Source: Vineibacter terrae
GTDB taxonomy: Bacteria; Pseudomonadota; Alphaproteobacteria; Reyranellales; Reyranellaceae
Reading direction: 5' to 3'
Assembly: GCF_008039615.1 (NCBI RefSeq)
Contig: NZ_VDUZ01000051.1
Span: 1 to 60,716, forward strand
Length of the DNA: 60,716 bases
A program made the translations under genes and the position numbers. The notes under the pieces are model-generated. The model made no database searches, was not told the DNA's origin, and saw only the letters and a list, made by a program, of their open reading frames with translations. Shown here one piece after another: positions 1 through 9,800 of the stretch (position 1 is its first letter; every line of letters begins with the position of its first letter).

Positions 1-532
1 AATTCACCTGCGTCCTCGCTCGCGACAGCATCCACCACCAAGCACCAGGCATCTCTGCCCAACACCCGGCAGCTTACACCGCCGCCAGCGTTTCCCTTCC
101 TTCAGACCTGTCCATAAAGCGCGGGCTGAAGCCCGAACCGCCACCGGCCAGAGCGCACTTCGCGTCACCGCGCTACTCAGCGGTTTGAAGAACGCCCCGT
201 CGTTTGCGGGAGGCGGGCTTGTACGCGCCCCCCCGGGATCTGTCAACGGCCTTTTTGACAAATTGTTGACCGGGCCGTCGACAACCGGCGAAACGGATCG
301 AACCTATTGTTGTTATTGCGAGATTCGATGATTTTCGTAACAATAGATAGAGGTCGGCAGGTTTGTGGGCTTTCGGTGCATGACAGCTGCCTGCGACGCC
401 AACCGACCCCACGGCGACTGCTCGCACCCGCCCTCTGAACCCGTCGGGTGAACCATTGCCCGGCGGCGCCATAGGCCCGCGACAGGATAAGAACCGCCAC
501 CTTGTCCCCTCCTGCCCCCCAGGGATGCGTGG
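1..532. other. Intergenic region upstream of the M23 peptidase gene
   Basis: I see no supported gene here; the short open frames look random. The second half is less GC-rich and holds several TTGAC/GTCAA words around 240-290. An 8-bp inverted repeat, CTATTGTT at 304-311 and AACAATAG at 339-346, is separated by 27 bases. It may contain the promoter of the downstream peptidase gene, but no convincing -35/-10 pair was identified. Confidence 0.5.
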
Positions 533-2140
533 ATGCTCGATCAGCCGGACCGTTCCGAAAACCCCTCGATTCCCCCCATATCATCTGCCCCTGACGCTGC
601 TTCTGCGGCGGCACCCGACGCGGCTGCCGCCGCCGCCCCGGCGGAAACGGCGCCACCGCCGACATTGGTGCCCATCGCGCCGCCAGCACGCGCCATTCCG
701 GCCTGGATGAAGCTGGGTGCCGGCCTGGCGGGCGCCGGATTGCTGGCCGCCATCGGCTGGATCATCGTCGGGCAAGACCCGGCAGCGCCCACCCGGTCGC
801 CCGACGACGCGCCACCCACGCAGGCGGCCGGCACGCAGGCCGCCACGCCACGGGCCCCGGCACCGACCGAAGCTCCCGACATCGCCGGCATGCCACAACC
901 GGAAACTGTTGATTTGCCGCCCATCGTCCACGCCGATGCCGCCCCCTCCGCGGGCACGCCGCAGGCCGCCGATGCGGCGCCGCCACGCGATGACGACGGC
1001 GACAAGCCCGAGCCCATGGACCGCTACGAGGCAACCGTCCGCGTCGAAAAGGGCGACACGCTGGAGAGCATCCTGCGCGACATGGACTTCGCGCCCGAGG
1101 AGATCCGCAAGGCGGTGGCGGCGCTCAAGCCGGTGCTGAAGGGCGCGCGCCTGCCCGTCGGCGAGACGCTCACGCTGCAGGTGCAGGCGCCGCAGGACAA
1201 CGACGGCAAGCCGACGCTGCAGGCGCTCGTCATCCGGCCCGAGGCGCGCCGCGAGATCACGCTCGAGCGCGATGCGGACGGCGCCTACAGCGCCACGCAG
1301 CGCACCTTCGAGGTCGTGGCCAAGCTGGTGCGCGCCACGGGCGTGGTGAAGGGCTCGCTGCGCGGCAGCGCCGACGCCGCCCGCATTCCACCGTCGGTGC
1401 GGGCCGAGATGCTGCGCGCCTTTTCGTGGGACGTGAACTTCCAGTACGACGTCAAGGGCGGCGACCGCTTCGCGGTGCTGATCGAGCAGTCGTACACAAC
1501 CGACGGCCGGCTGGTGGGCCCCGGCCGCGTCCTGTGGGCCCAGATCACAACCGGCGGCGGCAAGAACACGTTCAATATCTACCGCTTCAAGCCCGGGCGT
1601 GGCGCCGAGTTCTTCTACTACGGCAACGGTCAGAGCGTGGTGAAGTCGCTGCTGCGCACCCCGATGGGCCTGAACCGCCTGTCCTCCGGCTTCGGCATGC
1701 GCAGCCATCCCATCCTCGGCTTCACCGCCATGCATTCCGGCGTCGACTTCGCCGCCCCCTACGGCACGCCGATCCTCGCCGCCGGCGCCGGCACGGTGGC
1801 CCAGGCCGGCCCCTATGCCGGCTACGGCAACTACGTGAAGATCGACCACGGCGGCGGCATCGCCACCGCTTATGGGCACATGGCCCGCTACGCGCCCGGC
1901 ATCCGCCCCGGCGCGCGCGTCCACCAGGGACAGGTGGTCGGCTTCGTGGGCAGCACCGGCATGTCGACCGGGCCGCATCTGCACTACGAGCTGCACCAGA
2001 AGGGCCGGCCGGTGAACCCGCTCACGGCGCGCGCCTCGCAGCGCACCGGCCTCGCCGGCAAGAATCTCGAGCGCTTTCGTGCTCTCGTGGCCAGGACCGA
2101 CCGCGCCCGCGATGGCGCCGAGCTGATCGCGACGCGATAG
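533..2140 (+). CDS. M23 family metallopeptidase (membrane-anchored murein endopeptidase)
   Basis: A 535-residue cell-wall hydrolase predicted to cut peptidoglycan cross-links in the periplasm. Residues 1-57 are Ala/Pro-rich and cytoplasmic. A single membrane segment lies at about 58-80 and is followed by a low-complexity linker. Residues about 163-220 resemble the LysM/OapA-like domain that precedes M23 domains (VEKGDTLESILRDMD). The LytM/M23 catalytic domain spans about 385-497. Its zinc and catalytic residues are intact: H401 and D405 in HSGVDF, and H482/H484 in PHLHYEL. This is the MepM/NlpD-like layout, and nothing suggests loss of activity. The ATG at 533 is the first start in frame; its ribosome site is weak. 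It converges with the minus-strand ATPase gene, with only 10 bases between them. Confidence 0.93.
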   Translation: MLDQPDRSENPSIPPISSAPDAASAAAPDAAAAAAPAETAPPPTLVPIAPPARAIPAWMKLGAGLAGAGLLAAIGWIIVGQDPAAPTRSPDDAPPTQAAGTQAATPRAPAPTEAPDIAGMPQPETVDLPPIVHADAAPSAGTPQAADAAPPRDDDGDKPEPMDRYEATVRVEKGDTLESILRDMDFAPEEIRKAVAALKPVLKGARLPVGETLTLQVQAPQDNDGKPTLQALVIRPEARREITLERDADGAYSATQRTFEVVAKLVRATGVVKGSLRGSADAARIPPSVRAEMLRAFSWDVNFQYDVKGGDRFAVLIEQSYTTDGRLVGPGRVLWAQITTGGGKNTFNIYRFKPGRGAEFFYYGNGQSVVKSLLRTPMGLNRLSSGFGMRSHPILGFTAMHSGVDFAAPYGTPILAAGAGTVAQAGPYAGYGNYVKIDHGGGIATAYGHMARYAPGIRPGARVHQGQVVGFVGSTGMSTGPHLHYELHQKGRPVNPLTARASQRTGLAGKNLERFRALVARTDRARDGAELIATR

Positions 2141-2150
2141 CGTCGGCCGA

Positions 2151-4061
2151 TCAGAGGACGTCGCGCAGCGCCTTCTCGAGCCCGGCGCGCCCGACGCGCG
2201 GCAGGAAGCCGGGCTGCACGCCGGTGGCGACGAAGCGGCCGGCGTCCTTGTCGAAGGTGAACAGATCGCGGCTCGCCACGGCGTCGTCCGCGACCGTCAC
2301 GTCAGCCAGATGCGCCACCCGCCGCATGCCGTCGCGCTGCCGCTCGAGATACACCACCACCTCGAAGGCGCGCGCCAGGCGCCGGCGCGCCTCCGGCGGC
2401 GGTGTTCCCGCATCCGCCGCACGCAGCAGCGCATACAGCCGGTCAAGCGCGTCCTGCGGCGTCACAGCCCCGACGCTGGCCATGATGCCGTCGGTGCCGG
2501 CGGCGACGGCGCCGACGATCCCCGACGTCACCGCTTCCGTGACATCGTCGATCAGCAGACGGTCGGGACGCAGCGCCAGCGCCGCGGTCAGCACCTCGGT
2601 CGGCGCGACGCGGATGTCGCCGGGCACGATCAGCGGCACGTGGTGCACCACATCCGGCCGCAGCTCGGCGCTGCGCTCGATCGTGATGACCCGGTCCTCG
2701 GTGCCTGCCGCCCGCGCCAGGGCCGCCAGCAATGCCGTCTTGCCGCAATCGGGGCCGCCACAGATCAGCAGGTTGAGCCGGCTGCGCACCGCCACGCGCA
2801 GGAAGCCTGCCATCTGCGGCGATAGCACGCCCTCGGCGACCATCGAATCGAGTGTCACTGCGCGCGTCACCGGCCGTCTAATCACCAGGTAGGGTCCCCC
2901 CGACGCCAGCGGCGGGGTCACGACGGTCACGCGCGTGCCGTCATCCAGGCGCCGGTCGACCACGGGCCCGCGCTCGGCGTCGACCGCGCCGCCGACGCGC
3001 TGCGTCAGCCGCTCGGCCACACGCTCGAGCTGGCCTGCGTCGCGGAACGCCACACGCACCGGCTCGAGCCGGCCGCGGCGATCGACGAAGACGGCGCCCG
3101 GCCCGTTGACGAGCACGGCGCGCACGGTGTCGTCGCGCATCACCGCGTCCAGCGGGCCCAGGCCGAACAGCTCGTCGTATGCCTGTCGTTCCAGAAGGTC
3201 GCGCTCGGCTTCGGAGACGGTGATCGCGGCCGTCACCAGCGCGGCGGCAACGGCGCCGCGCACCCGGTCCTGCCGCTCGCGGCGCGAGGCCGGCGCGCTG
3301 CTGCGCTGCTGCAGCAGGATTGGCATGATGGCCGCGAGCGCGGCATCGACGCTGACCACGGGCGTCGATACGACCGGGGGCGCCGGCGCATCGGATACCG
3401 GCCCGGCCGGCGGCGGGACAGGCGCCGGCGACGCTTCCAGCACGGCGGACGCGGCCCGCGCCGCCATCGGGACAGGCGGCCCCACCGGCGGCAGCGTCGC
3501 CTCGGCGCGTGGCGCCAGCGATACCAGCGATGAAGGCAGATCGGGGGTGACGACAGACGGTGCTGCCGCAGGCGGAGCTTCCCCGCCCCATCCTTCGGCG
3601 GGCGGGTACCGCCGCGATCCGTTGCGCTCGTCGAAAACCACCAGCGTGTCCGTTTGTCGCGCGGCTGGGGCATCACCGGCAAAGACGGCCGCCATATCCG
3701 TCGATGGGTCGGCAAGTGACGGCCAGCCCCGCCGATAGTTGTCAAGCAGGGCCACCACGATGCGACGCAACTCGAAGCTGGTCAACGTCGCGCCGCGGGA
3801 ACGGAAGTAGTTGTGGACCAATTCGCCCAGCCGATAAGCGATATCGCCCGCCGACATGCCGCCGCGCAGGGTGGTATCGACAGGCTCGCGCAGTTGCGAG
3901 ACCAGGGAGGTCCAGGTGTCCTCGAGCTGCCGGCCGCGCCCCTCGGCGCCGGCCGGCTCAGGGAAGACGGCGCTGTAGGCGCTACCCCACATGCCGTCCA
4001 CAGGGGCAGCGACCGGGCGATCGAGGATCGCCCGAAGTTCCGAAACTCGGTGAGGACGCAT
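2151..4061 (-). CDS. Divergent CpaF/TadA-like type II/IV secretion ATPase
   Basis: A 636-residue protein with a long Pro/Ala-rich spacer at about 150-260. Its C-terminal half aligns by eye with CpaF/TadA secretion ATPases, which power assembly of tight-adherence (Flp) pili. The N-terminal helper domain of CpaF is recognisable (LLERQAYDELFGLGPLDAVM, about 289-308). The P-loop is unusual, GGPDCGKT at about 435-442, where GGTGSGKT is normal. The Walker B/Glu region normally reads RPDRIIVGEVRG, but here it reads RPDRLLIDDVTE. The histidine box (GxMxTxHA) has become GIMASVGA. No pilus, RcpA/CpaC, TadB or TadC gene is nearby, so it is an orphan. Either it is a divergent family with another role, or it has lost efficient ATP hydrolysis. 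Confidence 0.8.
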   Translation of the reverse strand: MRPHRVSELRAILDRPVAAPVDGMWGSAYSAVFPEPAGAEGRGRQLEDTWTSLVSQLREPVDTTLRGGMSAGDIAYRLGELVHNYFRSRGATLTSFELRRIVVALLDNYRRGWPSLADPSTDMAAVFAGDAPAARQTDTLVVFDERNGSRRYPPAEGWGGEAPPAAAPSVVTPDLPSSLVSLAPRAEATLPPVGPPVPMAARAASAVLEASPAPVPPPAGPVSDAPAPPVVSTPVVSVDAALAAIMPILLQQRSSAPASRRERQDRVRGAVAAALVTAAITVSEAERDLLERQAYDELFGLGPLDAVMRDDTVRAVLVNGPGAVFVDRRGRLEPVRVAFRDAGQLERVAERLTQRVGGAVDAERGPVVDRRLDDGTRVTVVTPPLASGGPYLVIRRPVTRAVTLDSMVAEGVLSPQMAGFLRVAVRSRLNLLICGGPDCGKTALLAALARAAGTEDRVITIERSAELRPDVVHHVPLIVPGDIRVAPTEVLTAALALRPDRLLIDDVTEAVTSGIVGAVAAGTDGIMASVGAVTPQDALDRLYALLRAADAGTPPPEARRRLARAFEVVVYLERQRDGMRRVAHLADVTVADDAVASRDLFTFDKDAGRFVATGVQPGFLPRVGRAGLEKALRDVL

Positions 4062-4319
4062 CGTGAATTCCGGCGACGACTATTGGGACAGCATCAGACT
4101 GATTTTGGCCGGAGGATATCTTGTATTCGCCACAATTGACACGAAAAAGATAAGCCATTACTGTAGCTTAGTGAATTTCTGGCAAAAGTGGCGCGCATGG
4201 AGTCGGTTAGGCCCGCTCGTTGAGGTGAAACGTTAAATTATCGCGAATCTCATGAACGCGCCATTCCACAGATGGTTGCGCCAGCGTATTGAGCCTCGGT
4301 CCGACTGAGGGTCCGGGGG
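4062..4319. other. AT-richer divergent intergenic region
   Basis: This gap separates the divergently oriented ATPase and TonB-like genes. It is clearly less GC-rich than its surroundings, as expected of a promoter region. One promoter-like element is listed separately. I see no small gene or RNA. Confidence 0.5.
4136..4164 (+). promoter_or_regulatory. Candidate sigma-70-type promoter for the TonB-like gene
   Basis: A perfect -35 hexamer TTGACA (4136-4141) is followed after 17 bases by TACTGT (4159-4164), a partial -10 match. It lies in AT-richer DNA about 155 bases upstream of the TonB-like start and points toward it. Identified by eye only. Confidence 0.4.
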
Positions 4320-5207
4320 ATGGTCGCGCACGCCGAGCCGCAGCAATTGCGCCAACCAGTCTTCGGTTTTGTCGGCAAATCGAGCCCGACCCTGCAGGAG
4401 CGGTTGCGCTGGGGCAGCAGCCTGGTGGCCGCCCTGGCGATTCATGCCCTGGCCGTCGTGGCGCTGCTGGCGGTGGTCCGGCCGACACCGCAGCCGCCGC
4501 CCAATGTCATCGAGGTCGAGGTCGTCGAACCGCCGCCGGCCGCACCGGCGGCGGATCCACCACCAGCGGCAGACCTACCTCCGCCACCCGACAAGCCGGC
4601 CGACCTGCGGCCGGTGATGCCGGCGCCACCACCGGCACAGCCGGAGCCGGTGCCACAACAGCAGCCTCAGACAGACCCGGCGCCACCGCCGCCGCAAGCC
4701 GAGCCCCCTCCCCAGCCCGAGGCAGCCGACGCCGCATCCCCGGCGCCGCCGCTGCCCTTCCATGACGGGGGGTTCGCCATCCCGCCCGGGCCGATGGCCT
4801 CCACCGAGCCGCCCGCCATGCCCTCGCCTCCGACACCACCGCTGGCGGATCCGCTGCGGCCAGCGCCGCCCCCAGCACCGCAGGCGGAGGCCACACCCGA
4901 ACCGGCGGCGCGGCTGGCGCCCCTGGTGATCACCGCCGACCCGCGGCGCGACCCGCGACTGCCGTCCTATCCCGCCGATGCGCGCTCCAAGGGTGAGCAG
5001 GGCGATGTGCTGGTCGAGGTCGTGCTGGATCCCACCGGCGCGTTGCGCGATGCCCGCGTCAAGACGTCGAGCGGCCACGCCCGCCTCGACACGGCGGCAC
5101 TGCACTCGGCGCGTGCCTTGCGTTTCCGTCCGCCGCGCCCGCCGCCAGGCGTGGTGCTGCGCAATGCCATCCTGGTCGAGATCCCGTTCAGCTATCGCCT
5201 GCAGTGA
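4320..5207 (+). CDS. TonB family protein (energy transducer TonB)
   Basis: A 295-residue protein with classic TonB architecture. It has a short cytoplasmic N-terminus, one membrane anchor at about 32-53, a long Pro/Glu/Ala-rich periplasmic spacer (about 54-190), and a C-terminal TonB domain from about residue 205. That domain carries the typical SYPADARSKGEQGDVLVEV opening and ends near ILVEIPFSYRLQ. TonB couples proton-motive force, through ExbB/ExbD, to outer-membrane receptors. No exbB, exbD or receptor gene is in the window, so its partner is unknown. The ATG at 4320 is chosen because it gives the shortest normal cytoplasmic tail before the anchor. The stop codon lies in a 24-bp tandem duplication. 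Confidence 0.88.
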   Translation: MVAHAEPQQLRQPVFGFVGKSSPTLQERLRWGSSLVAALAIHALAVVALLAVVRPTPQPPPNVIEVEVVEPPPAAPAADPPPAADLPPPPDKPADLRPVMPAPPPAQPEPVPQQQPQTDPAPPPPQAEPPPQPEAADAASPAPPLPFHDGGFAIPPGPMASTEPPAMPSPPTPPLADPLRPAPPPAPQAEATPEPAARLAPLVITADPRRDPRLPSYPADARSKGEQGDVLVEVVLDPTGALRDARVKTSSGHARLDTAALHSARALRFRPPRPPPGVVLRNAILVEIPFSYRLQ

Positions 5208-5243
5208 GACGGCGGCGCGCGCCTGCAGTGAGACGGCGGCGCG
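5197..5243. repeat. 24-bp tandem duplication across the TonB-like stop codon
   Basis: The segment at 5197-5220 (gcctgcagtgagacggcg...) is repeated almost exactly at 5221-5243. The first copy contains the stop codon TGA of the TonB-like gene. Because the unit is 24 bases long, the second copy preserves the frame after the stop. It looks like a recent slippage duplication with no evident function. Confidence 0.85.
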
Positions 5244-5332
5244 ATATGTCGCGGCGAAGTGCCTGCACCCTTGCACCGTCAGGCCGCTTCCGCCATGGTC
5301 CGCCGCGTTCGATCATTGCCTGGGGAAAACGC

Positions 5333-5884
5333 ATGCGCTGGACCACAATGCTGACGGCCCTCGTGGCGCTCCTCGCCGTGAGCGCGAACGGATTCGCCCA
5401 AAGCAAGACGGTGGCCCCGATGGACAAGGAAAACACGCTCTATATCGATCTCAAGGACGGCCGAGTCGTCATCCAGTTGCGGCCCGACCTGGCGCCCAAG
5501 CACGTCGCCCAGATCAAGAAGCTGGCGCGCGAGGGAAAGTATGACGGCGTCGTGTTCCACCGCGTCATCGCCGGCTTCATGGCGCAGACGGGCGATCCGG
5601 AGGGCACCGGCCGCGGCGGCATGGGTGATCGCCTGCCGGCTGAATTCTCCAAGGAGCCGCATGTGCGCGGCACCGTGTCGATGGCGCGCACCAGCGATCC
5701 CAACAGCGCCCGCAGCCAGTTCTTCATCTGCTTCGAGAAGGCTGATTTCCTCGACGGCCAGTATACCGTCTGGGGCAAGGTCGTGTCGGGCATGGAATTC
5801 GTCGACAAGATCAAGAAGGGCGAGCCGCCGCAGAATCCAGACAAGATGCTGAAGGTGCGGGTCGCAGCCGACGTGAAGGACTGA
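5333..5884 (+). CDS. Peptidyl-prolyl cis-trans isomerase, cyclophilin type, exported
   Basis: A 183-residue cyclophilin that isomerises proline peptide bonds during folding. The start at ATG 5333 gives a clean Sec signal peptide of about 23 residues ending at Ala-Gln (ANGFAQ), so the protein should be periplasmic. The cyclophilin core is complete: FHRVIAGFMAQTGDPEGTG with the catalytic Arg, then RGTVSMARTSDPNSARSQFF, then FLDGQYTVWGKV. It resembles the short PpiA/PpiB class and lacks the long insert of eukaryotic cyclophilins. An upstream in-frame extension has no good start and would destroy the signal peptide. It is followed at 13 bases by a DUF3429 gene, probably in the same transcript. 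Confidence 0.92.
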   Translation: MRWTTMLTALVALLAVSANGFAQSKTVAPMDKENTLYIDLKDGRVVIQLRPDLAPKHVAQIKKLAREGKYDGVVFHRVIAGFMAQTGDPEGTGRGGMGDRLPAEFSKEPHVRGTVSMARTSDPNSARSQFFICFEKADFLDGQYTVWGKVVSGMEFVDKIKKGEPPQNPDKMLKVRVAADVKD

Positions 5885-5897
5885 TCGCACGGCGCCA

Positions 5898-6341
5898 TTG
5901 GCCGACCAGCGCATGCCGGCAATGGCACTGATCCTCGGGATCGCAAGCGCGATCCCGTTCGCCGCGGCGACGGCCGGCGCGCTGTTCGGCCATAGCCCGG
6001 CGCTGCGCCTCTACGGCTATGTGGCGCTGATCAGCTATGGCGCCTGCGTGCTTTCGTTCCTGGGCGCCGTGCACGCCGGCGCGGCGCTGCGCGAAACGCC
6101 GGTCCCGGCGGCACGGCTGGCCACTGCCGCCGCCGCGCCGCTGCTGGCCTGGCTGGCGCTGGCCCTGGGCGAGGGCAACGGCCTGCTCCTGATGGCCGCA
6201 GGCTTTCTTGCCGTGCTGGCCTACGACATCGTCGCCACCCGCCGCGGCTGGCTGCCGGCATGGTACCCACGCCTGCGCTGGCCGCTCACGGGTGTGACGC
6301 TCGTTTGCCTGCTGGCGGTGCGCCAGCTGGGACCGGTCTGA
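5898..6341 (+). CDS. DUF3429 family integral membrane protein
   Basis: A 147-residue, very hydrophobic protein with about four to five membrane helices. It includes the DUF3429 hallmark YGACVLSFLGAVHAG (about residues 49-63), which usually reads YGAxILSFLGGIHWG. The function of the family is unknown; members are small inner-membrane proteins scattered through proteobacteria. The start is uncertain: TTG at 5898 is used here, but ATG at 5913 is in frame and gives a nearly identical product. It follows the peptidyl-prolyl isomerase gene closely and converges with the minus-strand gene at 6350. Confidence 0.75.
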   Translation: MADQRMPAMALILGIASAIPFAAATAGALFGHSPALRLYGYVALISYGACVLSFLGAVHAGAALRETPVPAARLATAAAAPLLAWLALALGEGNGLLLMAAGFLAVLAYDIVATRRGWLPAWYPRLRWPLTGVTLVCLLAVRQLGPV

Positions 6342-6349
6342 CGATCGCG

Positions 6350-6724
6350 CTACTTCGTCACCGTATGGAACGCCTTGGCGATCACCTGCCAGCGGCCGTC
6401 GATCTTCAGCAGCGTGAGATAATCCGTGAAGTAGCGCGGCGGGAGCTGGCATTCGACCTTGGCGAAGGCCGTGGTCGGCCCGCTGAAGTCGATCGATACG
6501 ATCCGGTCACGCCGCTCGTCACCCTTCGACCTGGCCGAGGGCCGGCTTTCCACCGCCTTCAGCCAGTCGGCCCGCGGCAGGTCGGCGGCGGTGCCATCGG
6601 CGCCAACGCTGTACAGATGCGACAGCGGGTGGAACGCCTCGCCCAGCTTCTTGGCGTCACCTTCGTACAGGCCATCGAAATACGTACGTAGAGTCTTTTC
6701 GACTTCAGCGATTTCCGATTGCAT
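6350..6724 (-). CDS. NTF2-like / putative lumazine-binding-type protein
   Basis: A 124-residue cytosolic protein with an NTF2-like cone fold. It shows the N-terminal helix EVEKTLRTYFDGLYEGDAKK, an acidic AFHPLSHLYSV strand region and a C-terminal YFTDYLTLLKIDGRWQVIAK strand. These match the Lumazine_bd_2/SnoaL-like group, whose members are small binding proteins or isomerases of unknown substrate. The start at 6724 (MQSEIAEVEK) is preferred, because the upstream in-frame extension is basic and low-complexity and runs into the divergent gene at 6834. The gene is divergent from the transglutaminase operon with about 110 bases between starts. Confidence 0.72.
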   Translation of the reverse strand: MQSEIAEVEKTLRTYFDGLYEGDAKKLGEAFHPLSHLYSVGADGTAADLPRADWLKAVESRPSARSKGDERRDRIVSIDFSGPTTAFAKVECQLPPRYFTDYLTLLKIDGRWQVIAKAFHTVTK

Positions 6725-6833
6725 GGTTCCCTCCAGTCGATGCCCGCGGACAATAGCGGTGGCCTGAAACTTGCTGCAAGAAGCGCGACAGGGCGTACCA
6801 GGACGCAACGGGTGAGGAGGGTTCCGGCAGGTC

Positions 6834-9800
6834 ATGAGCATCCACGTCGCGCTTCATCACCGCACCACCTATGCCTATGACAGGCTGGTGACGCTGGGGC
6901 CGCAGATCGTGCGGCTGCGTCCGGCACCGCACTGCCGCACGCCGGTGCTGTCCTATGCGCTCAACGTCGAGCCCGCCGGCCATTTCATCAACTGGCAGCA
7001 GGACCCCCAGGGCAACTACCTGGCGCGGCTGGTGTTCCCCGAGCCGGCGCAGCGCTTCGAGGTGACGGTCGACCTGGTCGCCGACATGGCGGTGATCAAT
7101 CCGTTCGACTTCTTCCTCGACCCCGAAGCGGAGTCGTTTCCGTTCCAGTACGATCCGGCGCTGTCGGAAGACCTGGCGCCGTTCCGCAAGACGACCGCGC
7201 CCGGTCCCCTGCTCGCCGGATGGCTGCGGCGCATCGAGCGCCGGACGCCGCGGCGCACCGTCGATTTCCTCGTCGATCTGAACCGCCGCCTGCAGCAGGA
7301 CATCGGCTATGTGATCCGCATGGAGCCGGGCGTGCAGAGCTTCGAGGAGACTCTGGCGCGGCGCAAAGGATCGTGCCGCGACACCGGCTGGCTGCTGGTC
7401 AACATCCTGCGGCATCTCGGCTTCGCCACCCGCTTCGTGTCCGGCTACCTGGTCCAGCTCAAGGCGGACGAGAAGCCGCTCGACGGGCCCGAGGGGCCGG
7501 CGCAGGACTTCACCGACCTGCACGCCTGGTGCGAGGTGTACCTGCCGGGCGCCGGCTGGATCGGGCTGGACCCGACCTCGGGCCTGATGGCCGGCGAAGG
7601 CCACATCCCGCTGGCGGCGACAGCGGAACCGCAAGGCGCCGCGCCGGTTGAAGGCCTGGTTGGCACGGCCAAGGTCGATTTCTCGTTCGCCATGTCGGTG
7701 GCGCGGATCCGCGAGACACCGCGCACCACCAAGCCGTATGCCGATGAGACCTGGCAGCGCATCGTCGCACTGGGCGACACGATCGACCGCGACCTGGCCA
7801 GCGACCGCATGGACCTGACCATGGGCGGCGAGCCGACCTTCGTGTCGGTCGACGACATGGATGGCCCCGAGTGGAACACCGAGGCGCTGGGCGCCAACAA
7901 GCGGCGCATCGCCGGCAACCTGTTCCGCGCGCTGGCTCGACGGTTCGGCAACGGATCGCTGCTGCACTACGGCCAGGGCAAATGGTACCCGGGCGAGCAG
8001 CTGCCGCGCTGGGCGCTGACCTGCCTCTGGCGCAAGGACGGCGAGGCGATCTGGCGCAACCCGCGCCTGATCGCGCACGAGGAGAAGCCCAACGGCGCCA
8101 CGCCCGAGCTGGCGGGCCGCTTCGCGCAGGTGCTGGCCGAACGCCTGCAGATCGATCCGGGCTTCGCGCTGCCGGCGTTCGAGGACACCTGGTACTATCT
8201 CTGGCGCGAGCGGCGCCTGCCGGTGAACGTCGATCCCGCCGAGTCGAACCTCAAGGATCCGCTCGAGCGGGCGCGGCTGGCGCGCGTCTTCGAGCAGGGC
8301 CTGGAAAGCGTCGTTGGCCATGTGCTGCCGATCCAGCGCGACCACGGCCGCGGGCGGCGCTGGCGCAGCGGGCCGTGGTTCGTGCGGCCGCAGCGGCTTT
8401 ATCTCATCCCCGGTGACTCGCCGGTCGGCTATCGCCTGCCGCTCGACTCGCTGCCCTGGGCCGCGCCGGAGGACCAAGCCTATTTCTACGATCCCGACCC
8501 CTTGATGGCGCGCGTGCCGTTGCCGCCGCTGGATACGCTGCGGCAGGCCGCGGTCACGCGGCTGCAGTCACCGGCCGCCGAGCCGGGCGAGGCCCGCGGC
8601 CGCGATGCGGCACCCGTCAACGGCATGCCTGCCAAGGGACAGTCGGCAGCCTGGATCGCACGCACGGCCATGGTGTTCGAGCCGCGGCAGGGCCACCTGC
8701 ACGTGTTCATGCCGCCGACCGAAGATGCCGAGGATTATCTGCATCTGATCACCGCCGTGGAGGACACGGCGGAAGAGCTCGGCTGTCCGGTCTTCGTCGA
8801 AGGCTACGAGCCGCCGTTCGATCCACGCCTGTCGCAGTTCTCGGTGACACCCGATCCGGGCGTGATCGAGGTCAACATCCATCCCTCGGCGTCATGGCGC
8901 GAGGTCGTGGACAAGACCGAGGTCGTCTACGACGAAGCGCGCCAGGTGCGGCTGGGGGCGCAGAAATTCATGCTCGACGGCCGCCACACCGGCACCGGCG
9001 GCGGCAATCACGTGACCCTGGGCGGCGCCACGCCGGCAGGCTCGCCACTGCTGCGCCGGCCCGACGTGCTGAAGAGCCTGCTCGGCTACTGGCACAACCA
9101 TCCATCGCTCAGCTACCTGTTCTCGGGCCTGTTCATCGGGCCGACCAGCCAGCACCCGCGGGTCGATGAGGCCCGCAACGACGCGCTGTTCGAGCTCGAG
9201 ATCGCCTTTCGCCAGATCGAGAGCGGCAAGGACGCGCCACCCTGGCTGGTCGACCGCCTGTTCCGCAATCTGCTGGTGGACGTCACCGGCAACACGCATC
9301 GGGCCGAGTTCTGCATCGACAAGCTCTACACGCCGGACAGCGCCGCCGGCCGGCGCGGCCTGCTCGAGCTTCGCGCCTTCGAGATGCCGCCGCATCCGCG
9401 TATGAGCGTGGCACAGCTTCTGCTGCTGCGCGGCCTGCTGGCCAGCTTCTGGCGCCAGCCCTACGACAGGAAGCTCACACGATGGGGCACGCGCCTGCAT
9501 GACGATTTCATGCTGCCGCACTTCGTCTGGCAGGATTTCAACGAGGTCATCGACGACCTCCGCCGCGCCGGCTACGACGTGGAGGCGGGCTGGTTCCTGC
9601 CGCATCTCGAGTTCCGCTTCCCCGAGATCGGCGTCATCGCCCAGCGCGGCATCGAGCTCGAGCTGCGCCACGCGCTGGAGCCCTGGCATGTGCTGGGCGA
9701 GGAGGCCGCCACCGGCGGCACGGCACGCTTCGTCGATTCCTCGCTGGAGCGCCTGCAGGTGAAGGTCCGCGGCCTCAACGACACGCGCCACGCCGTGGCG

